Source of the DNA: Chitinophagales bacterium
Lineage (GTDB): Bacteria; Bacteroidota; Bacteroidia; Chitinophagales; UBA2359
Length of the DNA: 32,217 nucleotides
Assembly (NCBI GenBank): GCA_016787295.1
Contig: JAEUUX010000273.1
Location: 1-32,217 of the forward strand
Direction of reading: 5' to 3'
The position numbers and the translations under genes are program-made. Below, piece after piece: positions 9,601-16,270 of this stretch. The notes under the pieces were generated by a model. It saw nothing but the letters and a program-made list of their open reading frames with translations, was not told the DNA's origin and did not search any database. How positions within the stretch are numbered: position 1 is the first letter of the stretch; each line of letters begins with the position of its first letter.

Positions 9601-9954
9601 AACGAAAAAACGCGCTTGAAAGTGGGCGATTTGGTGACCGTGCGTGTGGAGATACGCGTAGACCGCGAAATGGAATACGTCCATTTGAAAGATATGCGAG
9701 CAGCAGGTTTTGAGCCAGTAAATGTCATATCCACCTATAAATACCAAGATGGCTTGGGCTACTACGAAACAACCAAAGATGCGGCTACCAACTTTTTTAT
9801 GAGTAGTCTTCCCAAAGGTACGTATGTTTTTGAGTATCCCCTCCGAGCTTCGCAAAAAGGTAATTTCTCCAACGGCATCACCACCATGCAATGTATGTAT
9901 GCACCCGAATTTACGAGTCACAGCGAAGGCATTCGCGTACAAATTGAGGAATAA
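3664..9954 (+). CDS. Alpha-2-macroglobulin family protein with thioester motif
   Basis: The 2096-residue exported protein starts with a type I signal peptide (hydrophobic run ending VLFAAPA, no lipobox). Residues about 40-420 are helical and repeat-like. Macroglobulin (MG) domains follow, including the MG2 hallmark TDRSIYRPGQTVFFKG near residue 646. The central A2M domain (KNLQETAFFLPELRTNEAGE) is near residue 1300. The thioester motif is ECSEQ, with Cys1536, Glu1538 and Gln1539. After it come alpha/alpha-toroid repeats (ARQNEDGSFAWFKG) and a C-terminal receptor-binding-like beta domain from about residue 1985. The known family role is to trap proteases covalently when the bait region is cut, and the intact CxEQ suggests this one can. 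Length is normal for Bacteroidota homologues. No penicillin-binding protein 1C partner is adjacent. The neighbours are proteases, and a terminator hairpin follows, so it is probably monocistronic. Confidence 0.95.
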   Translation: MQKISCCVVALLLFINTSVLFAAPAPPLSQASIAQAMQQRLLQPAPVHLSYQLRQLMWKLFKSDDFESLWKKQQEFEDKGLTEDAKKVVSQIRQKAEAEKNHPQLVKALLHQYRYLQYNEENSAPKIVADLQQTIASADFPLKNVLQSILADNYWSYFNSNRYSILSRTKVADTLQDFETWDAQRFGETVNQLYLESLTSAKSLQSIPIKQYEAIVQQGDTESRTFRPTLYDFLAQRAIDFFSDSQSNLTKAAEQYQITDPRYFGDANTFVQLPLPTEATTLVHAIRLYQQLTQFHLTDAAPDALVDLELKRLDFVHQNTQIDNKDYLQYDAFVALEKKYPNTSTAPRLMYRRAQFHQNKGNAFHAYNQPESKDELKKAVSILQQIIQKYPKSNAAGNANLLIDQIKTKNIAVRCEHSNLPNLPFRVLVDYKNTERLYVRVIEMNEAVKKAFTDAEQRTDDYQQKKLRKFLSEQKSIWDTQVNLPNTDDYQNHSTEIKINALPIGEYILLCSADSRFSIDANALGYARLSVTEIAFINATDKNTANGYVVHRQTGQPLPNTNYEIFKIQYEYKNYRQNIIRTSIHKGTSDAEGYFQYALPYNPNDYGGNGYEVVLTRGKDQITTPLTAQYYEAQTTTQQQTFFFTDRSIYRPGQTVFFKGIMLQRGTDNTLLTNTETSVTLYDVNGQEIGNQTLKTNDFGSFNGKFVLPTNLLNGQMHLSNDIGDAYFSVEEYKRPKFEAKMQALEGSFRLNESITAKGTATAYAGNAISNAQVSYRVIRKASFPFWWCWWRPLPTVPDVEITNGKTTTDANGNFNITFQAIPDSKANPKDKPQYNYEIIADVTDLNGETQSTQTTVAVSYTVLLIQLAVPTNIDKSDSHQYALSTTNLSGQDLATKVEVSISELEQPKSVLRSRLWERPDQFVMTEKEYHAAFPNDIYDNEDDMATWKSKEVYRQNFNTPKDSTISLNELNNLPVGKYLIKMTAKDKFGETVTWQSYVTLFDSKSKNIPDNTAFWTFQKPNIAEPGQQVYLLAGSRLPNARMLYIVEHQNKIVTRKWINIAELQTQIAETVREEHRGGFLIRVAHVGLNRTQLQQYNVTVPWSNKELQVSLSTYRNKILPGSDEKWQVKISGHKGEKVAAELLANMYDASLDAFRDHQWQTPDLYPSYYYSYNQISFDNYFDVRQLSFFTDNWNKYEGYPGSDGLNYDQLNTFGFALYSENRIGRPYYMQRGRGGVAKNEGVMYDMAVPTSAVPPPAPQALMAAETVQTETLDDNDGTKKMKNGDLSGSGGKTGNSAPKSIQIRKNLQETAFFLPELRTNEAGEILLSFTAPEALTRWNVMLFAHTRDLKFGQHHAEVQTQKELMVQPNPPRFLREGDEMFFATKIANLSDKNLQGKATLHLFDAITGKAVEADFGLQKSQSFAVNAKQSTAVSWKIKVPNNLQAITYQVIADAKDFSDGEENALPILTNRMLVTESLPLPMRGAGTKDFTFAKLQQADRSNTLQHQSLTLEYTTQPAWYAIQALPYLMEYPHECSEQIFSRYYANSIGSHIANSDPRVKQVFEQWQEAAKIQDASTNTNKEGALFSNLEKNQELKYLLLQETPWVIDAQNEKERKRRIAVLFDLSRMIAEQEKAEQELVARQNEDGSFAWFKGMYPDTYITQHIATGFGHLDKLGVKSLRDNPATWQMVQKAVQYVDYQSDKNYQYLKERNLIKKDQVNNPYLQIQYLYMRSFFTDIPVEERYKESFAYWKQQAEKHWLQQSRYMQAMTAIALHRLDKANSKTAANIMESLRQNATQNEELGMYFKRNSYSWYWYDAPIEEQALMIEAFNEVTKDEKSVEALKVWLLKQKQTNDWKTTRATAEACYALLLTGDNWLQQSADIDINIGTQNLNPATMPDLKAEAGTGYFKKSWQPAQIQSEMGNVRITKKDKGVSWGALYWQYFEQLDKITFAETPLRIKKQLFLQKNTKTGVELQTINEKTRLKVGDLVTVRVEIRVDREMEYVHLKDMRAAGFEPVNVISTYKYQDGLGYYETTKDAATNFFMSSLPKGTYVFEYPLRASQKGNFSNGITTMQCMYAPEFTSHSEGIRVQIEE

Positions 9955-10008
9955 TGACATTTTTGCATAAAATTGTCGCCAAAACTGTAAAAATTCCCTA
10001 TTAGCCCT

Positions 10009-10016
10009 TATCTTTG
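10009..10016 (+). promoter_or_regulatory. Candidate -7 box abutting a terminator
   Basis: TATCTTTG is an exact TAnnTTTG match, 90 bases upstream of the rhomboid start codon. It directly precedes the terminator hairpin at 10017-10058, so transcription would start inside the 5' arm of that hairpin. No strong -33 box is seen. Confidence 0.45.
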
Positions 10017-10058
10017 CAGCCCAAACGGTCAAGTAAGACTGTTTGGGCTGTTTTTTTT
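10017..10058 (+). terminator. Rho-independent terminator of the macroglobulin gene
   Basis: CAGCCCAAAC (10017-10026) pairs with GTTTGGGCTG (10041-10050). The loop-proximal GTC/GAC pairs extend the stem, and a run of eight T follows. It lies 62 bases after the macroglobulin stop codon. Confidence 0.85.
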
Positions 10059-10105
10059 CAAACCAACAAAAATACCTCTACCCATAAACAAACCCCATAC
10101 TAAAT

Positions 10106-10744
10106 ATGCAAGAATCTTTGTTTTCGCTCACCAACTTTATTTTGGTACTAACAGCTTATATTTCGTATCGCGCCTTTCAGAATCGCGGCGAATTGGAGAA
10201 ATGGATCTTTTCGCCTTATCTCATCAAAAAAAACCAAGAGTATTATCGTTTTTTGAGTTCAGGATTGATTCATGCCAATGGTATGCACTTAGTCCTCAAC
10301 CTTTTTGCGCTCTATATGTTTGGCAATATGGTGGAAATGTTTTTCTATGCACAATTTCCCAACGCAGGGCGAACGCTTTATATGTTGCTTTATTTTGGTG
10401 GCATGATAGCTGCCGATATAGTACCTTATCTGCGCAACGAAAACAACCCCGCTTACCGCAGTCTGGGCGCTTCGGGTGCGGTGTCGGCAGTCGTTTTTTC
10501 GTTCATATTGTTTGCTCCATTAGCGCCCATGTCTTTCATTTTTGTTCCTTTCGTCCAGTTTCCTGCCATTGCGTTGGGTGTTCTGTACTTGGCGTATAGT
10601 TATTATGCCTCGCGCAACATCAGCGACGGCATTGGTCACGAAGCACACCTTTTTGGTGGTTTGTTTGGTTTGGCATTCACGATCATTGCCGACCCAAGTG
10701 TATTTGCAAGTTTTTTGGAACAGATACGGACTTTGTTGCCGTAA
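10106..10744 (+). CDS. Rhomboid family intramembrane serine protease
   Basis: The 212-residue polytopic membrane protein carries the rhomboid signatures in order. HANGMHLVLN contains the HxxxN oxyanion pair (His61, Asn65). The membrane loop MFGNMVE follows. GASGAVS contains the nucleophile Ser123. EAHLFGGLFG in the last helix contains the catalytic His181. The remaining sequence is hydrophobic helices, and the length is typical of a minimal six-helix rhomboid. Rhomboids cleave substrates within or near transmembrane helices; the substrate here is unknown. The M43 protease starts 64 bases downstream with no terminator between, so the two may be co-transcribed from the candidate promoter at 10009. 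The local pairing of a membrane protease with exported proteases is suggestive but unproven. Confidence 0.93.
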   Translation: MQESLFSLTNFILVLTAYISYRAFQNRGELEKWIFSPYLIKKNQEYYRFLSSGLIHANGMHLVLNLFALYMFGNMVEMFFYAQFPNAGRTLYMLLYFGGMIAADIVPYLRNENNPAYRSLGASGAVSAVVFSFILFAPLAPMSFIFVPFVQFPAIALGVLYLAYSYYASRNISDGIGHEAHLFGGLFGLAFTIIADPSVFASFLEQIRTLLP

Positions 10745-10808
10745 TACTACGCTATTTATTCCATTTAAAGAATCACCCTAAAAAAACCATTATTAACCAT
10801 TAATAGTC

Positions 10809-13067
10809 ATGTCAAAACCATTCTATTTTCTCTTACTGTTATTTTTTTTGTGGGCAAACAGCCTTCAGGCACAAGAAGATTGCGGCACAATCATGCCTGA
10901 ATCGACTTTGGAGTGGATTCGTTCTCATCGGTTTTATGAAAATCCCAATACTGACCGCACCATTTATCGCGTACCTATCCAGTTCCACATTGTAGGCACT
11001 GATAGCGGAATTGGTTATTATCCTGCCAACGAAGTGTTTAGAATGTTGTGCCAATTGAATGAAAATTTTGAAGCTGTTGGTTTTCAGTTCTATGTCAATA
11101 CCGCTTTCAACTATATCAACAATACAACTTACTATGACCACGACTATGATGCAGGCTATGATATGATGTTTGAACACAATGTTCCCAACAAAGTGAACGT
11201 CTATATCGTTGAGTCTCCTGCGGGCAATTGTGGCTATTTTGCACCTTGGCCCGATGCTGTGGCGGTGGCTAAAAGTTGTTCAGGCAATAATTCGACCACA
11301 CTCACCCATGAGTTAGGGCATTTTTTCTCTCTGCCCCACACTTTTTCGGGTTGGGAAGGCGCTTATGACTCTAACAATAACCTCACCAACGAACCTCCTA
11401 ACAACCAACAAGAGCGCGTCAATGGTAGCAATTGTGCCAATGCAGGTGACGGTTTTTGCGACACGCCCGCCGATTATATTTCTTACCGTTGGCAATGTCC
11501 CTTGAGTTTCTTTTTGACTGACCCTTTGGGCGTGCAGTTCAAACCCGATGCCAGCTACTATATGTCCTACTCATCTGATGTGTGTCAAAACCAATTCAGC
11601 GAGGAGCAAATTAGTGCCATGCGAAGCTACCTCACCGAACAACATAGCGACCTTATTGGCAATCCTAATAACTTTGATGACACGGAGTTGCAAGAAACAG
11701 AGATATTTTATCCCGCGCCTAATTCTACTGCCCTCAACAACAACCAAGTTTTGTTGGCATGGAAAAACGTTGGCGCAGATAGATATTTTGTAGAAATTAC
11801 GCAATATGGCTCCGCAACGGCTACCAATATCAGTACTTTTGTAGAAGACACAAGCTATATAGCCAATTTAGATGCTAACTTGACCTATTATGCTTATGTG
11901 CGTCCGCTCAATAGCGGCAACACCTGTACAGCCTCAGCGGGTGTTGTGTTTGAGACAGGAGCTGGCACGGGTATCTATATCAACAACATCAGCGCACAAA
12001 TGCCTTTGTGTTATGGCGGTACTGATGCTAGTGTTAGTATTACTGCTGCGGGGGGGCAAGCGCCATATACTTATACGTGGCAAAATGGAACGGTGGCTAA
12101 TCAACTCAATAATGTGGTATCGGGTATTTATAATGTAACTATTACAGATAATGCGAACAATAGCAAAGCCTTATCCGTCTATATCCCACAACCCAACTTG
12201 ATAAGCGCAACACATACCCAAACAGCTAATTTCCAAGCTACTATTACTGCCAATGGCGGAACACCCAACTATACCTACAATTGGTCAAACGGAGAAAACA
12301 CCGCCTCGCCTACCAATTTGGCTGTTGGCACAAATACCGTTACTGTCACCGATGCCAATGGCTGTACGTTGGAGAAGAGTTTTACTATTTTGGGTGTGCA
12401 GGAAAACTTAACGCCTATCTACTGTACAGGCGACAAAGGTAGTATAGGTTTTGTCTTGACAGGTGGCGACGAACCTTATGAATATGAGTGGTCAACCGAT
12501 GACAATACGAATACTATCAACAACCTCGAAGCGGGCAACTATACAGTTACTATCACCGACCAAAGTAATGCCAAAGCCGTTTTGAGTTATACCTTAAGCG
12601 AACCCACACCTATCAATGCCACCATCAGCGTTAACCAAAACACAGCTACTGCCAACACGAACGGTGGAACACCTCCTTACAGTTATTATTGGCCCACAGG
12701 GCTTACAACGAGCAACTTCGCCACCGACCTACCACCTTTCACCTACGAAGTGATTATTTATGACAACAACAATTGTCAAAAATCGGTTAATTTTACCATT
12801 ACTACCCAAGTTGGTATTGACAACCCGAATGCTAACGCTACTGTTTATGTCGCGCCAACAGTTGTGCAACGTGGCAATGATATAACTATCGTAGCTCCGC
12901 AACAAAACATTGTCCAAATGCAAGTATATAGCATGGACGGCAAAGTGGTCGACACCATAACTCCTACTGCCAATACGTGGAACACACAAAATTTGGTAAA
13001 TGGAACTTATATCATCGGTATTTTGACGGATAAAAACTATTATACACAAAGATTAGTGGTCATGTAA
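10809..13067 (+). CDS. M43 (pappalysin-like) zinc metalloprotease with SprB repeats and T9SS type-A sorting domain
   Basis: The 752-residue exported protein begins with a signal peptide ending SLQAQ. The catalytic domain covers about residues 20-290. It has the zinc site HELGHFFSLPH (His167, Glu168, His171, His177), a conserved GDGFCDTPADY segment and a Met-turn, YMSYSSDVCQNQFS. A fibronectin-III-like domain follows (about 300-390), then three SprB/PKD-type repeats with GGxxPYxYxW and GxYxVTITD motifs (about 395-660). The final 75 residues form a T9SS type-A sorting domain ending in GTYIIGILTDKNYYTQRLVVM-like sequence. The known pathway is Sec export, outer-membrane passage by T9SS and surface attachment or release. 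Peptide-bond hydrolysis is likely, but the substrate is unknown. A G7 run lies at 12050-12056. Confidence 0.92.
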   Translation: MSKPFYFLLLLFFLWANSLQAQEDCGTIMPESTLEWIRSHRFYENPNTDRTIYRVPIQFHIVGTDSGIGYYPANEVFRMLCQLNENFEAVGFQFYVNTAFNYINNTTYYDHDYDAGYDMMFEHNVPNKVNVYIVESPAGNCGYFAPWPDAVAVAKSCSGNNSTTLTHELGHFFSLPHTFSGWEGAYDSNNNLTNEPPNNQQERVNGSNCANAGDGFCDTPADYISYRWQCPLSFFLTDPLGVQFKPDASYYMSYSSDVCQNQFSEEQISAMRSYLTEQHSDLIGNPNNFDDTELQETEIFYPAPNSTALNNNQVLLAWKNVGADRYFVEITQYGSATATNISTFVEDTSYIANLDANLTYYAYVRPLNSGNTCTASAGVVFETGAGTGIYINNISAQMPLCYGGTDASVSITAAGGQAPYTYTWQNGTVANQLNNVVSGIYNVTITDNANNSKALSVYIPQPNLISATHTQTANFQATITANGGTPNYTYNWSNGENTASPTNLAVGTNTVTVTDANGCTLEKSFTILGVQENLTPIYCTGDKGSIGFVLTGGDEPYEYEWSTDDNTNTINNLEAGNYTVTITDQSNAKAVLSYTLSEPTPINATISVNQNTATANTNGGTPPYSYYWPTGLTTSNFATDLPPFTYEVIIYDNNNCQKSVNFTITTQVGIDNPNANATVYVAPTVVQRGNDITIVAPQQNIVQMQVYSMDGKVVDTITPTANTWNTQNLVNGTYIIGILTDKNYYTQRLVVM

Positions 13068-13094
13068 ACATTTAGAACAGACCATATACCACCC

Positions 13095-13141
13095 AAAGCC
13101 GCCAATTAGTGCCTATATAGCCGCTAATTGGCGGCTTTTTT
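13095..13141 (+). terminator. Terminator of the M43 protease gene
   Basis: AAAGCCGCCAATTAG (13095-13109) pairs with CTAATTGGCGGCTTT (13124-13138) and is followed by a T run. It lies 28 bases after the stop codon. The flanking A and T tracts make it potentially bidirectional. Confidence 0.88.
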
Positions 13142-13195
13142 GTATGCGCAGAATAAAAATGTGTAGGTGAAAGATGCAGTTTGGTTAAAATGTAG

Positions 13196-13203
13196 TACTT
13201 TTG
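13196..13203 (+). promoter_or_regulatory. Candidate -7 box for the Ig-like adhesin
   Basis: TACTTTTG matches TAnnTTTG and lies 67 bases upstream of the start codon. A TTTGG at 13180-13184 is too close to be a normal -33 element. Confidence 0.45.
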
Positions 13204-13270
13204 TTTGACTATTTTATTTAACTTTGTCTATACAAACTGCATAGCTATTCTATAACTAAAATTATATCTC

Positions 13271-15796
13271 ATGAAAAGAAAAGTCTCAACTATTTCTTTG
13301 ATGGTATCCATCATTGTAGCATTGGTATTGGGTTATGCTCATGCCAACAACAGTAATAAGATTAACAACACCTCTGTTGCCTCTATTGTTGCTGCTTATG
13401 TTGCGCCTCAAATTGAGTGTGACACTATTGGCGTAAGCATCGCCAACAATTCGCCGCTATGTATAGGGCAAGCTGCCACGCTTACGGCTACTGCCAATGC
13501 CAACAATTATTTGTGGAGCAACGGTAGTACGCTGGCTACCATTGCTCCCACAGTGCAAGGTGTTTATACCGTTACGGTAACGAACAGTAGCACCGCTTGT
13601 ACAGGTTCGGCAAGTACTATTGTAAGTTTTAACAGCGTTCCTATCGTTAACATTACCCAAAGTTCGCCTATTTGTTTAGGTGGTTCTGTAACGGTCAGTG
13701 CTTCGGGCGGTGTGAGTTATATTTGGAGCGGTCCTGCGGGTATGAGCCTCTTGGGTACTTGGACTATTAGCCAAATGTCTCCCGACAAACAAGGCGTATA
13801 TTATGTGACCGTGACAGCGTCTAATGGTTGCACCGCAGTAGATAGTACTACTTTGAGCATTACTGCACCACCCACAGTAACCGCTACCAATACAGGACCC
13901 ATTTGTGCGGGGAATTCTGTTACGCTCAATGCCACAGGAGGCATTGCTTATGCGTGGGCTACACAAGCAGGTGGTGCTGTAGCCAATGGAGCAAGTGTCA
14001 CTATTTCGGCTTTAAATGCCACCACCACTTATTTTGTGACTGTCACAGGTGCGAATAGTTGCACCGCTACAGCTTCTACTACAGTCATTGCTAAAAAACC
14101 TTCTTTGTCCATTCAAGGTAATTCATTGATTTGCTCGGGTGGTAGCACGACTTTAACGGCTGTTAATCCCAATAGTAATATGAGCTATTTGTGGAATACA
14201 GGTGCTACTACCAATAGTATTACTGTTACAACTGTTGGTAGTTATATTGTTACGATTACCAGCGCGAGTGGTTGCACCAATGCACAAGGCACAACTGTAT
14301 CTTATTACAGCAATGCAAGTGCTTCTCTACAGGCTACCGATAATTCCATTTGTGTGGGCGATAATGTACTGCTGTTTGTCCAAAATGCTATACCTAATAG
14401 CGCTTTTGTGTGGTCAACAGGAGCTACTACGGAGGCTATCAATGTTACACCTATGCAGACAACAACCTATAGTGTGACTATCACTAATAGTTGTCAGCCA
14501 ACAGCAGTAGTAAAAACAACCAATATTGTAGTGAATGCTTGTGCCGCGATAGAACCTTCTCCCGATTGTGCTACACCTGTCTCGCTGTGTACCGAGCAAA
14601 CTACATTTTTTGCAAGTCCGATCAATGAAGGAATTGCTGAAGGGGGTAATAATTATGGGTGTTTGCAAACACAACCTAACCCTTCCTGGTTTTATTTGAG
14701 AATAGCAACGCCGGGAGCCATACACATACAAGAAACCAATAGTGCTAATACTGATGCAGATTTTGCTTTGTGGGGACCGTTCCCAAGTCTTATTAATGCC
14801 ATAGACCAGTGTGGAGATTTATTAGCCCCAATTGATTGTTCCTATTCGCCACAAGCTAATGAACAAATCGATATACCTACTGCCGCTACTACGGGCGATG
14901 TTTATTTGTTATTGATAACCAACTATGGTAATGCACTAACAGACATTACTCTGTCTGAAATATCTTCCAGCCCTGGCTCAGTAGATTGTACCGATATTGA
15001 AGATTGTTCGTCCTTTGTGGTGCAATTAAACGCGCAGAACGCTTTGTGTAACCAAGCAGGTAAGATCATCACAACTGGTTATGGTGGTTTGTTACCTTAT
15101 AGTTTTGCGTGGAGCAACGGAAGTACTACTGCTAGTTTAGACCCCATTGCTCCCGGTACTTATACCGTAACGGTCACGACCAGCAACGATTGTTCACAAG
15201 TCCATAGCGCTACGGTATTGGACGAAAATCTATTTGTGCCTCCTAATGCGACAACGGTTAACATTACTGCCAATTCCGCTAAACTGCAATGGGCGGCTGT
15301 TCCAAATGCAAGCAGTTATACCGTCAAAGGAAGGTTGTTGGGGACTACTACATGGCTAACTATACCGGGAATTACCAATACGTATCGCGATATTACTACA
15401 TTACCTGCCTGTACTGGTTATGAGTGGGCGGTGCGAGCGAATTGTGTGGGCGAAAGTAGTGCATATAGCTCCGTAGTTAGTTTTACTACTTTGGGTTGTG
15501 GGGCAGATGAGCGTACCAATACCTTGCCGTCCAACGAAACAGCAAGTAGTTTTAGCATTTATCCTAATCCTGCTACCGACCAAATAACGATAGAACTGAA
15601 TCGTTTTATGGCACATACTGCCTTGCTCACCATTACCGACTTAACAGGACGAACGGTATTGCAGCAAACCATAAGAGGAGATAATCCTGCCGAAACTTTG
15701 TTGGTTGATACACATACTTTAGTCAAAGGTTATTATTTGGTGACGCTGAATGATGGTATAGAATCTATGCAACAGCATTTGGCAATTGTTAGATAG
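13271..15796 (+). CDS. Secreted multi-domain Ig/PKD-like protein with T9SS type-A sorting domain
   Basis: The 841-residue protein has an N-terminal signal peptide (hydrophobic ISLMVSIIVALVLGYAHA). Five to six Ig/PKD-like repeats of about 75 residues follow, each with SPxCxGxxVTLxAxG, a central Trp and GxYxVTVTxxxGC motifs. The cysteine pairs probably form one disulfide per domain. A beta-sandwich domain (about residues 435-580) starts SPDCATPVSLC, a type common in Bacteroidota exported proteins. Then come one SprB-like repeat, one fibronectin-III domain (PPNATTVNITANSAKLQW) and a type-A T9SS sorting domain (SFSIYPNPATDQITIEL to the end). No enzymatic domain is recognised. An adhesive or matrix role at the cell surface is inferred. 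It is bounded by its own candidate promoter and a long hairpin, so it is probably monocistronic. Confidence 0.88.
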   Translation: MKRKVSTISLMVSIIVALVLGYAHANNSNKINNTSVASIVAAYVAPQIECDTIGVSIANNSPLCIGQAATLTATANANNYLWSNGSTLATIAPTVQGVYTVTVTNSSTACTGSASTIVSFNSVPIVNITQSSPICLGGSVTVSASGGVSYIWSGPAGMSLLGTWTISQMSPDKQGVYYVTVTASNGCTAVDSTTLSITAPPTVTATNTGPICAGNSVTLNATGGIAYAWATQAGGAVANGASVTISALNATTTYFVTVTGANSCTATASTTVIAKKPSLSIQGNSLICSGGSTTLTAVNPNSNMSYLWNTGATTNSITVTTVGSYIVTITSASGCTNAQGTTVSYYSNASASLQATDNSICVGDNVLLFVQNAIPNSAFVWSTGATTEAINVTPMQTTTYSVTITNSCQPTAVVKTTNIVVNACAAIEPSPDCATPVSLCTEQTTFFASPINEGIAEGGNNYGCLQTQPNPSWFYLRIATPGAIHIQETNSANTDADFALWGPFPSLINAIDQCGDLLAPIDCSYSPQANEQIDIPTAATTGDVYLLLITNYGNALTDITLSEISSSPGSVDCTDIEDCSSFVVQLNAQNALCNQAGKIITTGYGGLLPYSFAWSNGSTTASLDPIAPGTYTVTVTTSNDCSQVHSATVLDENLFVPPNATTVNITANSAKLQWAAVPNASSYTVKGRLLGTTTWLTIPGITNTYRDITTLPACTGYEWAVRANCVGESSAYSSVVSFTTLGCGADERTNTLPSNETASSFSIYPNPATDQITIELNRFMAHTALLTITDLTGRTVLQQTIRGDNPAETLLVDTHTLVKGYYLVTLNDGIESMQQHLAIVR

Positions 15797-15841
15797 GAAA
15801 CAATATGCCACTATTGGCTTACTGATATTGAAATTGCGATT

Positions 15842-15909
15842 AAAAAGAGTCTATGAACGAAAGCAGTTCGCATATTTGCGACAATGCTTTGTGTTCATAG
15901 ACTCTTTTA
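15842..15909. terminator. Long bidirectional hairpin between convergent genes
   Basis: AAAAGAGTCTATGAAC (15843-15858) pairs perfectly with GTTCATAGACTCTTTT (15893-15908). Inside, AAAGCA pairs with TGCTTT and TCGCA with TGCGA, giving an almost continuous 66-nt stem. A-rich and T-rich ends suit termination in both directions. It lies between the plus-strand adhesin and the minus-strand M43 protease fragment. Confidence 0.75.
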
Positions 15910-16030
15910 TTATGTATGTTTGTTAAGTATTTGCTCCAAAAAGCAAGGTAAATTTGATAGCGACCTTGTCTAATGGTATGAACAAAGCCTGATGGGGTGT
16001 AATGATTATAGAAAAATGAACGATGAATAG

Positions 16031-16247
16031 CAATAAAGCCCAAAGGAATAAAATAATGCGATGTTTTGTCGAACAATATCACCTCGTCGGGGTTTTGTGT
16101 TGATGGGTCTATTATTTTGAGGCTATAATCTTGTCACCCCGTTGGGGTTTTGTTAATGGATCTATTGTTTTGAGGCTGTAAACTTGTGGTTGTGTCAGGT
16201 TTGTTTTAATAATAAAAGTAGCATCTTTATAAGGTCGTTACCAAATT
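16031..16247. repeat. Hairpin repeat R2, copy 1 (two 55-bp units)
   Basis: About 215 bp are homologous to 21184-21392. The element contains two units with a 55-bp period. Each has a TCACC...GGGGTTT stem-loop (CCTCGTCGGGG, then CCCCGTTGGGG) followed by TCTATTATTTTGAGGCTATAA-like sequence. The gap 15797-16270 otherwise holds only the hairpin at 15842-15909. Confidence 0.7.
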
Positions 16248-16270
16248 ATGTATGTTTGCATTGTTACACC

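Noticed and set aside
12050-12056. G7 run in the first M43 gene as a phase-variation site
   Set aside because: The tract is short, the frame is intact, and there is no paralogue for comparison, so support is too weak.
15840-16082. 80-codon minus-strand open frame
   Set aside because: It runs through the long hairpin and the start of R2 and has no protein-like conservation that I recognise.
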